A stretch of 64,000 nucleotides of DNA from Phymatolithon calcareum (taxonomy: Eukaryota > Rhodophyta > Florideophyceae > Hapalidiales). The first letter of the stretch is position 1; every line of letters starts with the position of its first letter. Shown piece by piece: positions 20,774-31,411 of the stretch. The notes beneath the pieces were generated by a model. The model ran no database searches, was not told where the DNA came from, and saw only the letters and a program-made list of their open reading frames with translations. The stretch is taken from the NCBI GenBank assembly GCA_977006965.1, contig OZ345378.1, positions 992,001-1,056,000 of the forward strand, given 5' to 3'. The position numbers and the translations under genes were made by a program.

Positions 20774-22051
20774 ATGGTCGCCAATGTCGGCCTTCGAGGG
20801 GCTATATCTAAGACGGCCAAGGCCGCATGTGCATTCGTAACTGTTGCTGCATCGATCATTCTCTCAGAAGAAGCTTCGCGTTCCTCTGTTCCGCGCAGCA
20901 ATGCTCAAATTCGTTCATCATCAAAGATACGACATCGCGAAACTTTTGAAGAAATCACCCGGTCCTTATCGTCGAAAGAATTCGAAACTGTTTTCAGACT
21001 CTCAAGAACTACGTTTCAGGTTCTGCTGCGGCTCCTTGAGAGGCATCTTAAACGGAATGAGATACAAGGCAAAAAATCAAGTGGCGGCGTCGTCGAGCCT
21101 CCCATAAGACTTGGGCTTACTCTCCGCATTCTTGCCGGTGGATCGTACCATGACCAAATGCTCTGCTTTCGACTAGGGCGGTCTACGGTGTATTCCGTTT
21201 TTCACGATACAGTTCTTGCGATCAATACCGTACTGAAAATGCCCGGCATACCCTTTGGCAATGAAAATGAGCTGTACGAACTTGCCAAAGGTTTTAACGA
21301 ATCAAGAAGTTTACCTAATCCACTCTTTGGGTGTGTCAGTGCGCTGGATGGTATTGCCATCGCGATTATGAAGCCCCCAGATGAGTATGTCCCGAGAAAT
21401 TTTTACTGCCGGAAAGGCATGTACGCCCTTCCGGTACAAGCAGTTGTTGACTCAAAGTACAGGTTCTTGTACATGAGCTGCAAATGTACTGGCAGTACAC
21501 ATGACTCTGTCGCGTTTTATGTTTCGTCTTTAGCACGCAAGCTACGTGAAGGCAAGATGCCGGCGGGATATTGGATTGCAGGGGACCCTGCCTACCTGTG
21601 CTGCGATGGGTTGTTGACTCCTTGGCCAGCGGGAATGTTAAAAGATCCTGAAGACGGAATTTTTCGCGATGCGTTCAACTTCTACCACAGCTCGACCAGA
21701 ATCCACGTTGAACAAGCGTTTGGTATCCTCGTTCGCCGATGGGGAATTTTTTGGCGCCCGATATCCTACCACATTGTTGACACATTGCCTATACTTTCGG
21801 CCGCCATGCGACTACATAACTTTGCAATAGACCATGGGGATACTTTACCCCGATCTCTACTTACCTCTGATTCTGAAATAAGTATGGCTAACGCTGCATT
21901 CGACACTTGGTGGAAATGCGCGACGGAGCTTCGCGATGCAGTGACAGGATCCGTACAAGGCCGTAGGAGAGACTTAGAATCACAATGCATTAGATCATCG
22001 TTAACAGAAGGCTTAAAGCAAAGAGGGATAACAAGACCGGCTACGTCTTAG
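20774..22051 (+). CDS. HARBI1-like DDE transposase
   Basis: The ORF encodes 425 aa from ATG 20774, and an in-frame ATG at 20654 would add 40 aa. It has the DDE_Tnp_4 layout: a helix-rich N-terminus (about 60-180), then the catalytic D192 in SALDG, D244 in GSTHDS and E313 in RIHVEQAFG. The family motif GDPAY is at 270-274 and RRWGIFWRP at 321-329. AATAAA at 22063 is a plausible poly(A) signal. The reading frame is uninterrupted, so the gene may still be functional. The transposase binds the TIRs and cuts the element in the nucleus, normally together with a Myb-like partner encoded by the second ORF. Confidence 0.9.
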   Translation: MVANVGLRGAISKTAKAACAFVTVAASIILSEEASRSSVPRSNAQIRSSSKIRHRETFEEITRSLSSKEFETVFRLSRTTFQVLLRLLERHLKRNEIQGKKSSGGVVEPPIRLGLTLRILAGGSYHDQMLCFRLGRSTVYSVFHDTVLAINTVLKMPGIPFGNENELYELAKGFNESRSLPNPLFGCVSALDGIAIAIMKPPDEYVPRNFYCRKGMYALPVQAVVDSKYRFLYMSCKCTGSTHDSVAFYVSSLARKLREGKMPAGYWIAGDPAYLCCDGLLTPWPAGMLKDPEDGIFRDAFNFYHSSTRIHVEQAFGILVRRWGIFWRPISYHIVDTLPILSAAMRLHNFAIDHGDTLPRSLLTSDSEISMANAAFDTWWKCATELRDAVTGSVQGRRRDLESQCIRSSLTEGLKQRGITRPATS

Positions 22052-23366
22052 ACTAACATCAATAAAGAAATTCCTCTAACCTTTTCGAAGAACACTTCTT
22101 GTCTAAGCATCTAGCCTAGGTTGGGCAGGCAAAGCTGTTGTGCCTTACTAAAGCCCGGTTCGCACACACATTGGTGCTTATGAGAGACAGCCGCCCCCCG
22201 TCTTCCCCCCCGTTGCCAGCATCTGAGATGACAACACTCCTCCGCTGCTCGTCATAGACATCTGGCCTTTGCCTCACTGTCTCGGCCCATGATGCAATGC
22301 CTCATGTTTCGCTCACGCCTCGCGCTTATTCCGCGAAACTGGCGCCACGTTGATTTGCCGCCTGTCAACATGTTGCATCATGGTCTCCATTGTGAATTTA
22401 TTCGACGTGTTATTCCTCACTGTCGCACTCTGCTGTTCTGCTGGACGAAATCGGTGCAATGTTGAGACTGAGCAGCGCACAGGGACAGTCCTGTGCAAGC
22501 CGAATTCATCCATGGCGACTCGACCCACAGTCCTGTCCGCCGTGGCCTCTGATGTCAACGCTAGTTCCCATTTATGCTAACGCATCATTTGCACACAGTA
22601 TCCGCCATCGCAGACTCATTGAATGCCGTTGAGTTTCAGATCCATCCGTTTGGGACGTCATCGTAAAGCGCGGATGCTCTGGTTGCGAATTCGAAATGCA
22701 CACGATGCACACGATGCATCTATGTTGACCTCGCATGCACGCCAGTTTGTCGGCTTGTCGTCATTTCCAGCGCGCAAGGTCACCTGCCCCTTTTTTCAGT
22801 GTAGTGCCCACGCTTTCCCCACATGCACCGTGCAACTCGAACGCGGGAGAGCTGTACCTACCGGGGCAGCGACCGAAAAGGTTGGACATGGTTAGCATTT
22901 GCGAGGCCCTCGTTTTCCCAACTCGTCGATGTGGTGCTAGGAATGCTTGAAGGCAGCCCGCCTCCTCACTGTGGTCGCGCCCGCAATCCTTTCGGACATT
23001 TGCTGCAACATAGAAGAGGATTGCCAGCATGAGGCATGACTGCTCCTCTCTTCCTGCTTCTTTCAGAATGTCCATGCACCTTGCAGGGGAGGCTATATGC
23101 TACCACATTATCCTAAGGTGCATGGATAGTCGGCTGTATTACGTATTTGCTTCTGTCCTACTCTCAATAGGGGCATCGTCATCCCTCAAATCCAATCTAA
23201 ACAAGACCATGCTGTAACATGTATGGAGACACAAACTCGAGTTAACTTCAGTTGCAGATTGTGCACTGCGATGGTCCGGACTGGATCCGTTCCAGTCCAC
23301 TTGCAACCTTGCAGACTAGTTGGTACGGAGGCGCATATCGCTCTTACAAAGCTGTGTTTACTTATG
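22052..23366. other. Non-coding interior of the Harbinger element
   Basis: The 1.3 kb between the two convergent ORFs contains only short overlapping ORFs on both strands, with no recognisable domain. I see no nested insertion with clear ends. Confidence 0.5.
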
Positions 23367-25067
23367 TCACGAATCATTGTTTCCGATGGCCTGACTACAT
23401 TCTTCCTGTATTTTTTCCAGTTGCTTTTCTATTAGCTGAAGGGCAATCTTGTTCACTGGATCGTTTTCAACACCCAGTGAAATGACCTCTGCTCTTTTCT
23501 TTGTCAAAGAATGCATCTTATCCAGCAGGGCCATGGTGATATCTTTCTCCATGTCTGTCGGGTGCGGTTCGGAGGAAAATTTGTCTGCTAAAGTACATAC
23601 GGAGCGCGTTAGAGTTTCCAAGTTTTCGTTTCGCCGCCGAGACTCTTCATTAAGCTCTTCTAATTGCCTTCTCCTTTTCCGAGCAGACCCATTCCATCGA
23701 GAAGATTCATCCCTGTCCTCTTCATCATCATAGCCGGCACCGCCCGACGCAAGACGGCAAGTGAAGTTAAATAGCTCTTTGTCAGGTTCGGTGGTACCGC
23801 ATTTCATCGCGTGGAATAGAATACAAACAAATTTTCCTTGAGAAGATAAACCAGTGGAGTTGAGACTCGGAGTTACGAAGTCGGAAAAATTTTCGGGATT
23901 GTTTTGACCTGACACAGACCAGTTGTCCCATGCTTTTGTGAACAGGGATCGGACCAAGAAAAACTTCTCCTTCAACCAAGATCCGGTTCGAACGGCAAGA
24001 GGCTTGCTGTTCACATCGATAACACTGATTTCATCATCTCCCACCACACAGCCGGACAAGTCTAGATGAAGCAGAAGTGAGTCGTCATTAAACAACTTCG
24101 CGATTGTACCTTCCCAGAATGCGTCTCTTCCTTCTCGCCGTTGTTGCTGTTCGCGTGATAGAGTTTGTCCTGACTCAATTAACGCACACCGAGCATCATC
24201 GTTTTGCGTCAAAATGGCTGCGAGACGGGCGAATTCAAATGCCGCCATTGGCGTGGAAGCTGCAGGCTCAGAGGAGCCCCTCTCAAATCGACGTTGAACT
24301 TCAACCGGCATATTGTTCAACATAGAGGCGTGACTTGGAGCGATTCGAACGGATATGGCCTGGTTCGCAGGAGCGCTCCAGAACTCTGTGTAGATCGGCC
24401 CAAAGAATGAATCCCAGTCACACGAACCTTCCGCAATTGCACTTTTCGCCTTTAGCATCAAACTGCAAATAACAAAGTTTTTCACACCTTGCTGTCGTAC
24501 CCCCAATTCCTTTGCCAGTTTGCGCAAAGATGGCACTGAACTTGCAAGCAGAGATGTGTATGCACGATCTCTGGTTGTTGGAGTGCTGAAAATGTGCGTC
24601 TCTGCCACAAATTCCTTTGTCCAAGGGTTTATATCATCGGGTTGAGGCAGTAGTGCCAACTGAAAACTGTGCGCAGGTGACGGTTGTGAATCATCGTAAT
24701 CATGATGAACATGTCGCGCACGATTTAGAGCACTAGCGCCATGGTTTGCGCTCTCATGTGCAGTACCTCTCGTCGATGGAGGCAGAAGCGGTCGCTCTGC
24801 AAGAAGTGATCGCCGGTCAAGCGAAGTAGATAGAGAGGCCCCTGCTTGACTTTCGTTCCGACCTGTCGGAGAGGCCGACTGCACTATGTCTGCAACTTGC
24901 CCGTCTGCAAGAGATGCATTTTGTAGATTGGAGTCCGCCCTCGCTACCGTGTTGAATGCCGGGCGCGGCAAGAGTGCTGCAAGTGCACCAACTCTCGCGG
25001 ATGTAGCTGTACTCTCAGTACTTTCGGAACTACCGACAGGAGGAACATCGGTTTGAGAAGGCTCCAT
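23367..25067 (-). CDS. Harbinger second ORF, DNA-binding partner candidate
   Basis: The ORF encodes 566 aa from ATG 25067, with the open frame extending 16 codons further upstream without ATG. The N-terminal 130 residues are Ser/Ala/Pro-rich and probably disordered. The middle (about 320-430) has a conserved-looking segment with RREGRDAFWEGTIAKLFND and WLKEKFFLVRSLFTKAWDNW, the Trp spacing suggesting a Myb/SANT-like helical domain. Residues 455-480 are acidic then basic (YDDEEDRDE, RKRRRQ), and the C-terminus is a predicted coiled coil. In PIF/Harbinger elements the second gene encodes a Myb-like protein needed for nuclear import or DNA binding of the transposase. I assign that role by position, not by a clear domain match. 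Confidence 0.65.
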   Translation of the reverse strand: MEPSQTDVPPVGSSESTESTATSARVGALAALLPRPAFNTVARADSNLQNASLADGQVADIVQSASPTGRNESQAGASLSTSLDRRSLLAERPLLPPSTRGTAHESANHGASALNRARHVHHDYDDSQPSPAHSFQLALLPQPDDINPWTKEFVAETHIFSTPTTRDRAYTSLLASSVPSLRKLAKELGVRQQGVKNFVICSLMLKAKSAIAEGSCDWDSFFGPIYTEFWSAPANQAISVRIAPSHASMLNNMPVEVQRRFERGSSEPAASTPMAAFEFARLAAILTQNDDARCALIESGQTLSREQQQRREGRDAFWEGTIAKLFNDDSLLLHLDLSGCVVGDDEISVIDVNSKPLAVRTGSWLKEKFFLVRSLFTKAWDNWSVSGQNNPENFSDFVTPSLNSTGLSSQGKFVCILFHAMKCGTTEPDKELFNFTCRLASGGAGYDDEEDRDESSRWNGSARKRRRQLEELNEESRRRNENLETLTRSVCTLADKFSSEPHPTDMEKDITMALLDKMHSLTKKRAEVISLGVENDPVNKIALQLIEKQLEKIQEECSQAIGNNDS

Positions 25068-25458
25068 AAGTCTTGAGTGCTCCCAGGCGATCAAAGATTC
25101 GATAGCCAAAACCAACGAGAACGCAACTTGCTCAGCCTTCGATGATCAGGCACTAATGACCAAACAAAGGGATTGGACGGAAGGCCTGCCTGCAGAAGGA
25201 GTGGTCCTTCGGGGAAAGGAGAGCCTTAGGAACGGATGATGCCCTTGCAGAGGATTGCTTTTCGGTGTAAACGAAATGTCATCGGTTGTGGTATTACCCC
25301 AGTACGACAAAATCCCTCATCAAGTTTTCTGCTTATCGAAAAGGGCGGGAATGGTGAACACGTTTGGCGAACAAAGTGCCGGTTTCGGTATAGACCGCCG
25401 CAGCAAATTTGTTGCTATGATAAAAATCCTATGATAAGCCAACATGAACATGAACAAA

Positions 25459-25481
25459 TTTGTTGCGGTATAGACTGGGCC
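25459..25481 (-). repeat. Right TIR of the Harbinger element
   Basis: This is the exact inverted copy of 20432-20454, followed directly by the TSD TCA at 25482. Confidence 0.9.
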
Positions 25482-27722
25482 TCAGTCGAAGCACATTCTT
25501 GAAGCTAGCATCACACCTGACGAGAACGCAACGGAAGAGAAAAACAGCCCTGGATTTCGTTCTTGGGACACTGGTGTACGACAATCTTGCACTCGTTCGG
25601 CGCGTTGTTTCCGATATTGTTATTGACAAGATACGCAATGCGGAGTTGCTTGCGGGGATTGCGGCCACAGAGCAACATGTTAAGTTCTCTTATTTACGGG
25701 AACATGTTGGCGTAGATCAAGATCATTTCCATGATGTCCGTTACGCGTTATATCCTCTCTTGCGCGAAGGACCAGCTCAAGAGTCTTTCTGTGAACAGTG
25801 CATGGCGCCGTTTCAACTTCTTGAAGAAACAAAATCATCATGCCTCACTGATGCTGGCGAGGACGCGGATAAGAATGATATCAATCGTGTATTTGTCGAG
25901 GCGGAAAAGATGCTTCTGTTATTTTACGGGCACCAACAGCGTGTTGGTCGCCAACAGTGTCGCATAGCGGAGCTACTTTCGGAAATCAAAGCAGAAGAGC
26001 TCCCGTCTCCACGGCGTGTAATGGTTCTTTTGGATTACAAAATGAAGTTTGAGTCTAGGAGATACAGAGAAAAGTCCGTAGAGTTTTTGGGCAAACGAGG
26101 GAGCAGCTGGCACGGTGCTTTTGTGTTTTTCAGTGACGGAATGAGAGGCCTTCGTCACATTTACTTTGATCATCTTTCTGCAGGTGACACGAAGCAAGAC
26201 GTATTTGCCGTGGCCTCAATTTGTGACGCTCTGTTTTACCGACTGTCTGTTGTGCTACCGAGTGTGCCTGAAGTGTACGTTCTTTCCGATAACGCGCGAT
26301 GCTATCAAAACTCAATTCTTCCGGTCATGCTCCCGTTCATCGTACAATCACACAACTCAATGCGTCTACTCTCATTTCTTCACACAGAGACACAGGATGG
26401 AAAGAGCTTAGTGGACGCTCACTTTGCGGTCGCTATGAAGTGTATTAACTCCTACATAACAAACAACGCAAAGAATGTCATCAACCCTCACCAAGTTGTC
26501 AATGCTTTAAATTCGAATGGTGGACTCGCAAATACATTGGCAGAGCTCGTTCACATCCATCGTGACAACGAAAATCTGGAAAGGTGGATGGCTCTGAAAA
26601 AGGAGAAGAAAATTGCAGAGTTTGGGCGCGCGAACGAAATATCGTACGGGGAGATTTCGGACGGAAAAATCCAAGCTCGAGTATTCAAGGTGTCTGGGTT
26701 TTCTTACAGGGAATACTTGTTCTCAAGGGAAGGATCAATACGAATTTCACAGAAAAACTCCTTATGCACTGAACAGGGCATATTGGGAACGGAGATCAGG
26801 AATACAGAGGCTGGGTGTGTCTCAGATGGGACGGAGAGTGATGAGAGTGTCGACATGGATGTTTTCGTTGCTAAGCCCGGAGATAGCGAAAGTAATTTTG
26901 CAGTCACGCGCTACGATGAACAAGGACTAGAGGTTTGCGAGAACGAGGCTGCGAAGGATTGTGCCGTTTATATTGGGTCTTTGCAGGAACGGAGCGAAAT
27001 TGCGGAAGATTGTACAGAGCGCAGAGGATTCGATGACGAAGAGCCTCTTCTCAGCGGCGGCCATCATGGAGGTTCAGAAATGGGCCTAGGGTTTCCTCAA
27101 AGCCCGACCATCCCACTGAATTCCAATGTCGTGGGTTTGATGTTGAGGACTGAAGCTGGAATTGAAAGAATTGGGAAAGGAGAGCAATTTATGGACGTCA
27201 TTAATCCAGAACACGTTCGCACAAAAATCCATGGCCATGAGCTTCCCAGTGCACACGTCGCCGTTCGAAAACTCGTTATCTACGAACCTTGCAAGCAATT
27301 AGAATATCCTTTTGAGTTCTATCCACCAGAAGAAACACCCCTCACACTCGGTGATGCCGCCGCTCCAGGTATTATTGTCGCTTGGAACATTGCAATGATA
27401 CGGAGCCAAGTCGATTTTGGCCATTTACCTGTCTCGTTTTCGAAGTCCAAGGGTGTTTCTATTACAAGCGATGAAAGAGATAATGCGCGAGACGATTCAC
27501 ACCCAGATACATCAAATGACGCTGACATACTTCCACGTGGGAGTCAAGCCGAACATACTCCATGGTCAACTGAGTTTTCGGGCATTGAGACGGGGATTGT
27601 GGTATGCACATCCGCGTCCCTTCGGTTTGTTCAGAGAAAAAGGCCAATAGACGGACAGGAGCGCCTCGCATCTGGCAATGATAATGTTCTAGAGGACATG
27701 GCGCGCGTTGTAAGAGAAATGG
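25482..27722 (+). pseudogene. Gene X, middle part: DDE/RNase-H-like transposase candidate
   Basis: About 745 codons are open from the Harbinger TSD to the solo LTR. An early segment (SRSTFLKLASHL) is followed by a Cys pair (CEQC). Three acidic motifs then look like a DDE/RNase-H-like catalytic core: LLDYKMK (Asp near 26033), LSDNARCYQN (Asp near 26288) and DGKSLVDAHF (Asp near 26414), with GKRGSSWHG between the first two. Large transposase-like proteins with this order of motifs occur in many protists, but I cannot name the family. The C-terminal third is acidic and variable. The frame joins 20431 upstream and 28169 downstream once the two insertions and one TSD copy each are removed, which shows that both insertions hit one gene. 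Confidence 0.7.
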
Positions 27723-28163
27723 TGTTGATGGAGGTGAGGGATAAGATGAGGTGAAAGAAAAAGTTTGGTTGGTAAGATTTGGATGACGAGAAGATGAGTT
27801 GTGAGTAAATGAGTTCCTTGGTTTATTGACTTGGCGGACCTCAGGTCAAGACTATATAGGCCTGAGAACTCAATCAACTTGATCAAAAACTCTAATTGAC
27901 GACGGAGACACTCTAACCCTAAACAAATCTGTCATAATATCATATGACACGTGTAACATGAAAAATCAAGAATCATCTACTGAGTGAGGGGGGTATGATT
28001 ATCATACTCTTATCATACTCTGACACGTGTCACTGCCAATCTTCTTAATTCAAAGTTCTGAGACACTTTGACTTTCGACTTGACACGTGTACACGTGTAC
28101 CGTGATCAAACCTTGATTTTGAAGTGTGACGCGACGAGAGCTCCAAGCGTCACACTTTCAACA
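27723..28163 (-). repeat. Solo family-A LTR inserted in gene X
   Basis: The 441-bp LTR is flanked by AATGG at 27718-27722 and 28164-28168. The gene X reading frame continues exactly when the LTR and one AATGG are removed. It is the product of an insertion followed by LTR-LTR recombination. Confidence 0.95.
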
Positions 28164-28502
28164 AATGGAAGCTGACAGGCAACTTTTGAAAGTTGCGTCA
28201 AGCGGTCGTCCGCGTGTGGTTTGTTCGTCGTGTGGCTCTCCGTTCAAAACTAATGAAGAGCTTGAAGCCCATTTTTCCGCATGCACGGTTTCGCGGGCTT
28301 CCCTTCTGACTATTCGTGCGGCAACTTTGGCTCAGTCTCTTCTCGGTGATAGCGAATCTCGCGTCCACAGCATCTCCACACCGAGCCCAGCTCTTGCAGT
28401 ATTCGGACGAAGAGTAAGTGCAGAAGTGAAGGCTCGATGTGCGCGAATTCCAGGATGGGCAGAGAGACCACCACAAGGAAGGGGTTTCGCGGAGAACACT
28501 GT
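28164..28502 (+). pseudogene. Gene X, 3' part with C2HC zinc finger, truncated
   Basis: The frame EADRQLLKVASSG leads into a zinc-finger-like motif CSSCGSPFKTNEELEAHFSAC (C-x2-C-x12-H-x3-C) and then about 80 further residues. It stops making sense at 28502/28503, where copia fragment E starts without an LTR end. The true C-terminus is therefore lost. The finger would give gene X a DNA-binding module C-terminal to its catalytic-like core. Confidence 0.7.
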
Positions 28503-29392
28503 TGTACCGAAGAACGCGCTTAACACCCATCCAGTGACGCTTTAAGGGTTTCTCGCAAAACGAAGAAAGCTTGCCCACCGAGTCCTAGATGTCTGGGCGA
28601 GTGCCGACCATCAAGTACATCAGGCTTCCGATAGCTGGACGATATGGAACTTCGTCTCCAAGGGACTCGGTGATATCCACTTCCTCGATTGCGGTGTTCT
28701 TGTTGCTTGACTCCATTGGGGTAGGTGCCGGTTTCGAGTTCTCCATGCCGAAGCGTTCCAAGACCGACTGAGCGTAGACCGACTGCGAAAGGTGAAGGGG
28801 CCGAAGAGTACTGTCCCGGCGAATCTCAAGCCCAAGGCATACACTTGCTTCATCAAGGTCCTTCATCTCGAACCACTTGTTCAGCTACCCCTTGATCCAC
28901 GAAATGGCAGAGGTGTCGTTTCCAGCAATCAATAAGTCATCCACATACAGGGCGATGATCATGATGCTGTTTGACTTGTGCCGGACGTACAGACAAGGAT
29001 CGTTGGGACTGCTTGAGAAGCCGAGCTCGTTGATGAGGAACTTGTCGATCTTGGCATGCCATTGCCGGGGAGCTTGCTTCAGACCGTATAGTGCCTTCAA
29101 GAGCTTGCAAACAAGGTTGGGACGCTTGGGATCTCGAAATCCGGCCGGAAATTCCATGTAGAATTCTTCGTCAAGGTCTCCATGCAGGAACGCTGTCACA
29201 ACATTCATTTGGTGGAGTTCCAGATCATGGACTGCAACTGTTGAAAGTAGGATAAGAATCGAAGTGAATTTCACGACTGGGGCATACGTTTCACCGTAGA
29301 CCACCCCATGCACCTGTCGGAACCCTTTTGCCACAATTCGGACTTTTGGGCCAGTATCCTTGACCATGAAGGCATACTTGCAGAGTAGCACG
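28503..29392 (-). pseudogene. Copia RT fragment of E
   Basis: It encodes RT from the CKYAFMVKD region through YVDD (ALYVDDLLIAG) to the connection, with stop codons. TCG has become TAG in PDI-stop-DS near 28588, and a stop separates the KGELNK region near 28885. Motif A is MNVVTAF, with Asn in place of Asp, as in C and element 1. It shares the private variant DEEFYMEFPAGF with G. The 13-bp deletion in element 1 and G can be derived from the E-type sequence around this TAG. Confidence 0.82.
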
Positions 29393-29837
29393 TGTTGGAA
29401 GTGTGATTGCTTGGAGCTCTAGTCGCAAACAAACTTCAATATCAAGGTATGATCTCCATACACGTGTACACGTGTCAAGTCGAAAGTCAAAGCGTCTTAG
29501 AACTTTGAATCAAGAAGATTCGCAGTGACACGTGTCAAAGTATGATAAGAGTATGATAATCATACTCCCCTCACTCAGTAGATGATTCTTCATTTTTTCA
29601 TGTTACACGTGTCACTTGATATTATGACAAATTTGTTTAGGGTTAAGGTGTCTTCGTCGTTATTTAGGTTTTTTTGATCAAGTTGATTGAGTTCTCAGGT
29701 CTATATAGTCTTGACCTGAGGTCCGCCAAGTCAATAAACCAAGGAACTCATTCTGACCAATCTCAGCTTCTACTCAACCATTTTCTTTCAACCAAACTTT
29801 TTCTTTCTCCACATCACTTGCCTAACCTTCTCCAACA
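29393..29837 (+). repeat. Solo family-A LTR nested in fragment E
   Basis: The 445-bp LTR is flanked by GCACG at 29388-29392 and 29838-29842. Removing the LTR and one GCACG restores the copia internal sequence (AGCACGTTCATGTCGGAGTT). It is younger than E. Confidence 0.95.
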
Positions 29838-31012
29838 GCACGTTCATGTCGGAGTTGCGAGGAACCAGTTTCTAGTTATTGTTATGGACGAGTGACAAAT
29901 GTTCTTTCTCTATGGCCTTTGACCAGAAGTCGACATTATGATATGAAGACGCTTCTTGAAAGGTCTGAGGTATTTGATGAGAAGACAAAGCGGATTCTGA
30001 TGCGAGATTGACAGATTCGAAGGCAAGCATTGCAGTGTGCGGGGGAGCTCTCCAGAAGTCAGTGGGTGGTTTTCAGACCCGAGCTGACCTGCGCAGAATG
30101 GGTTTGGCGATCATCGGTGTAGTTACTTCAGATGCCGGTGCTGCTGTGGTTGTTCTGCATCGTCCGCCTGCTGCCCTTCTTCGTTAGTCACATCGACGTT
30201 CTTGTTGTTTTCCTCCGAAGTGTCCTTAGCTTCAACCGTATCCTCACATGCTTGGACGACTCCGTCGTCTGGAATGTCAGTGGATACATCCGTTTCAGCA
30301 TCACCTAATCCGCAATCCGATTCGTCGAACGTCACATCCCTTGACACAATCACCTTCTTGGAGCTTAGATCCCACAGCTTATATCCTTTGGACGAAGTCG
30401 CATATCCCAGCATAATGGCTTCACGAGTTCGAGAGTCGAGTTTCTTAACCTTCTTTTTCGGAATCACGTACCAACACTTTATGCCAAATACACGTAAGTG
30501 TCCCAAGTCTGGAGCGGCACCCATCCATATGTGGTGGGGGGTCGTGTTCGAAGGAAGTCCTCATGACGTAACTCGATTGCGAACATACACAGCAGTAGCA
30601 AGTGCTTCAGCCCAGAACTTCTTCTCGATGCCTCTGTGATGAAGCATCGAGCGCACCAAGTTGAGAAGTGTGCGGTTCATGCGCTCAGCCACCCCATTCT
30701 GTTGTGGAGTATATGCTACTGTGAGTTGCTGATGTATACCGCGTTGTGCCAAATATGCCTTGAACTCGTTGGAAAGGTACTCGCCTCCGTTATCGGTCCT
30801 AATAGCCTTGAGCTTTGGTGCAGTCGAGAAGACCTGAACGTTCAAATGCTTAAGCTTTCTCCCAGTATGGGTTTCAGTATACTTGTGGAACTTTCGAAAA
30901 CACTCAAAGCTCTCTGACTTCCGTCGCATGGTGTATACCGTGGTCCATTTGGAGTGATCATCGATGAATGTGATGAAGTATGAGAGCCTCCAAGTGATGG
31001 AATGTCGATAGG
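29838..31012 (-). pseudogene. Copia integrase and linker fragment of E
   Basis: It covers the integrase core and C-terminal linker. D (second, in RTDNGGEY) and E (QQNGVAERMN) of the catalytic triad are present, and the first Asp lies at or beyond the truncated edge near 31012. Frame breaks: a TGA after RNRVTS near 30561 shared with D, a frameshift in the linker near 30123, and one near 30985 in the GGSRY region. The WTTVYTM stretch has TAC, so E lacks the TAG present in C and D. Confidence 0.82.
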
Positions 31013-31411
31013 TGTTGGATGGAGGTTTTGAGGTCGATGGTTGAGATGGTTGAGATGTTTGGGATGGTTGTGAGATGTTCCTTGGTTTATTGAGTCGGGG
31101 CATCAGATCCGGGTCTTATGTAGGCCTCAGATTGAGGTATGATAAGACTTCTGATGCTCATTGTACTACTAACTGTGATTGAATCAATCAACTAAAAGAT
31201 TGAAATGTCGACTGTGATTGATTCAATCAACAAAATGATTGAATTACTGACAATGACAAGATCAATCAAGAAATTGATTGAACTGCTACATTGTCAGTAA
31301 AGATGAAAAACATGGATTGATTCTATCATTACAGATGGGAAATGGTTAGGGACTTATGACATAGTATAATGTGTACTGCGACAAGAGCTCCAAGCAGTCA
31401 CATTTCCAATA
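31013..31411 (-). repeat. 3' LTR of F1
   Basis: The 399-bp LTR has an outer end CCAATA (TATTGG on the element strand), next to the PPT (CTCCCCCTCGATCG on the plus strand). It has about five GGTTGAGAT-type repeat units, against about 13 or more in F2. Confidence 0.9.

Larger units (their letters stand above)
20432..25481. mobile_element. PIF/Harbinger DNA transposon, complete
   Basis: The 5,050-bp element has terminal inverted repeats starting GGCCCAGTCTATACCGCAAC on both ends (23 bp perfect, then an imperfect extension of about 40 bp). It is flanked by TCA at 20429-20431 and 25482-25484, a 3-bp TSD as expected for PIF/Harbinger. It holds a HARBI1-type transposase on the plus strand and a second ORF on the minus strand, the two-gene layout known for this superfamily. 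It interrupts gene X in frame. Confidence 0.9.
28503..31012 (-). mobile_element. Copia fragment E (family A), both ends missing
   Basis: The internal pol sequence runs from the middle of RT (low coordinates) to the integrase (high coordinates) and is split by a solo LTR at 29393-29837. The left end joins gene X inside pol. The right end joins the F1 LTR at 31013 within the integrase GPIDIPS region. Neither junction has a TSD. Confidence 0.85.

Noticed and set aside
25460-25481. ATG at 25460 as the start of gene X
   Set aside because: It lies inside the Harbinger TIR. The gene X frame comes from upstream of the transposon, so this start is an accident of the insertion.
27683-27754. C-terminus VLMEVRDKMR of the gene X ORF
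   Set aside because: These residues are encoded by the inserted LTR, not by gene X.
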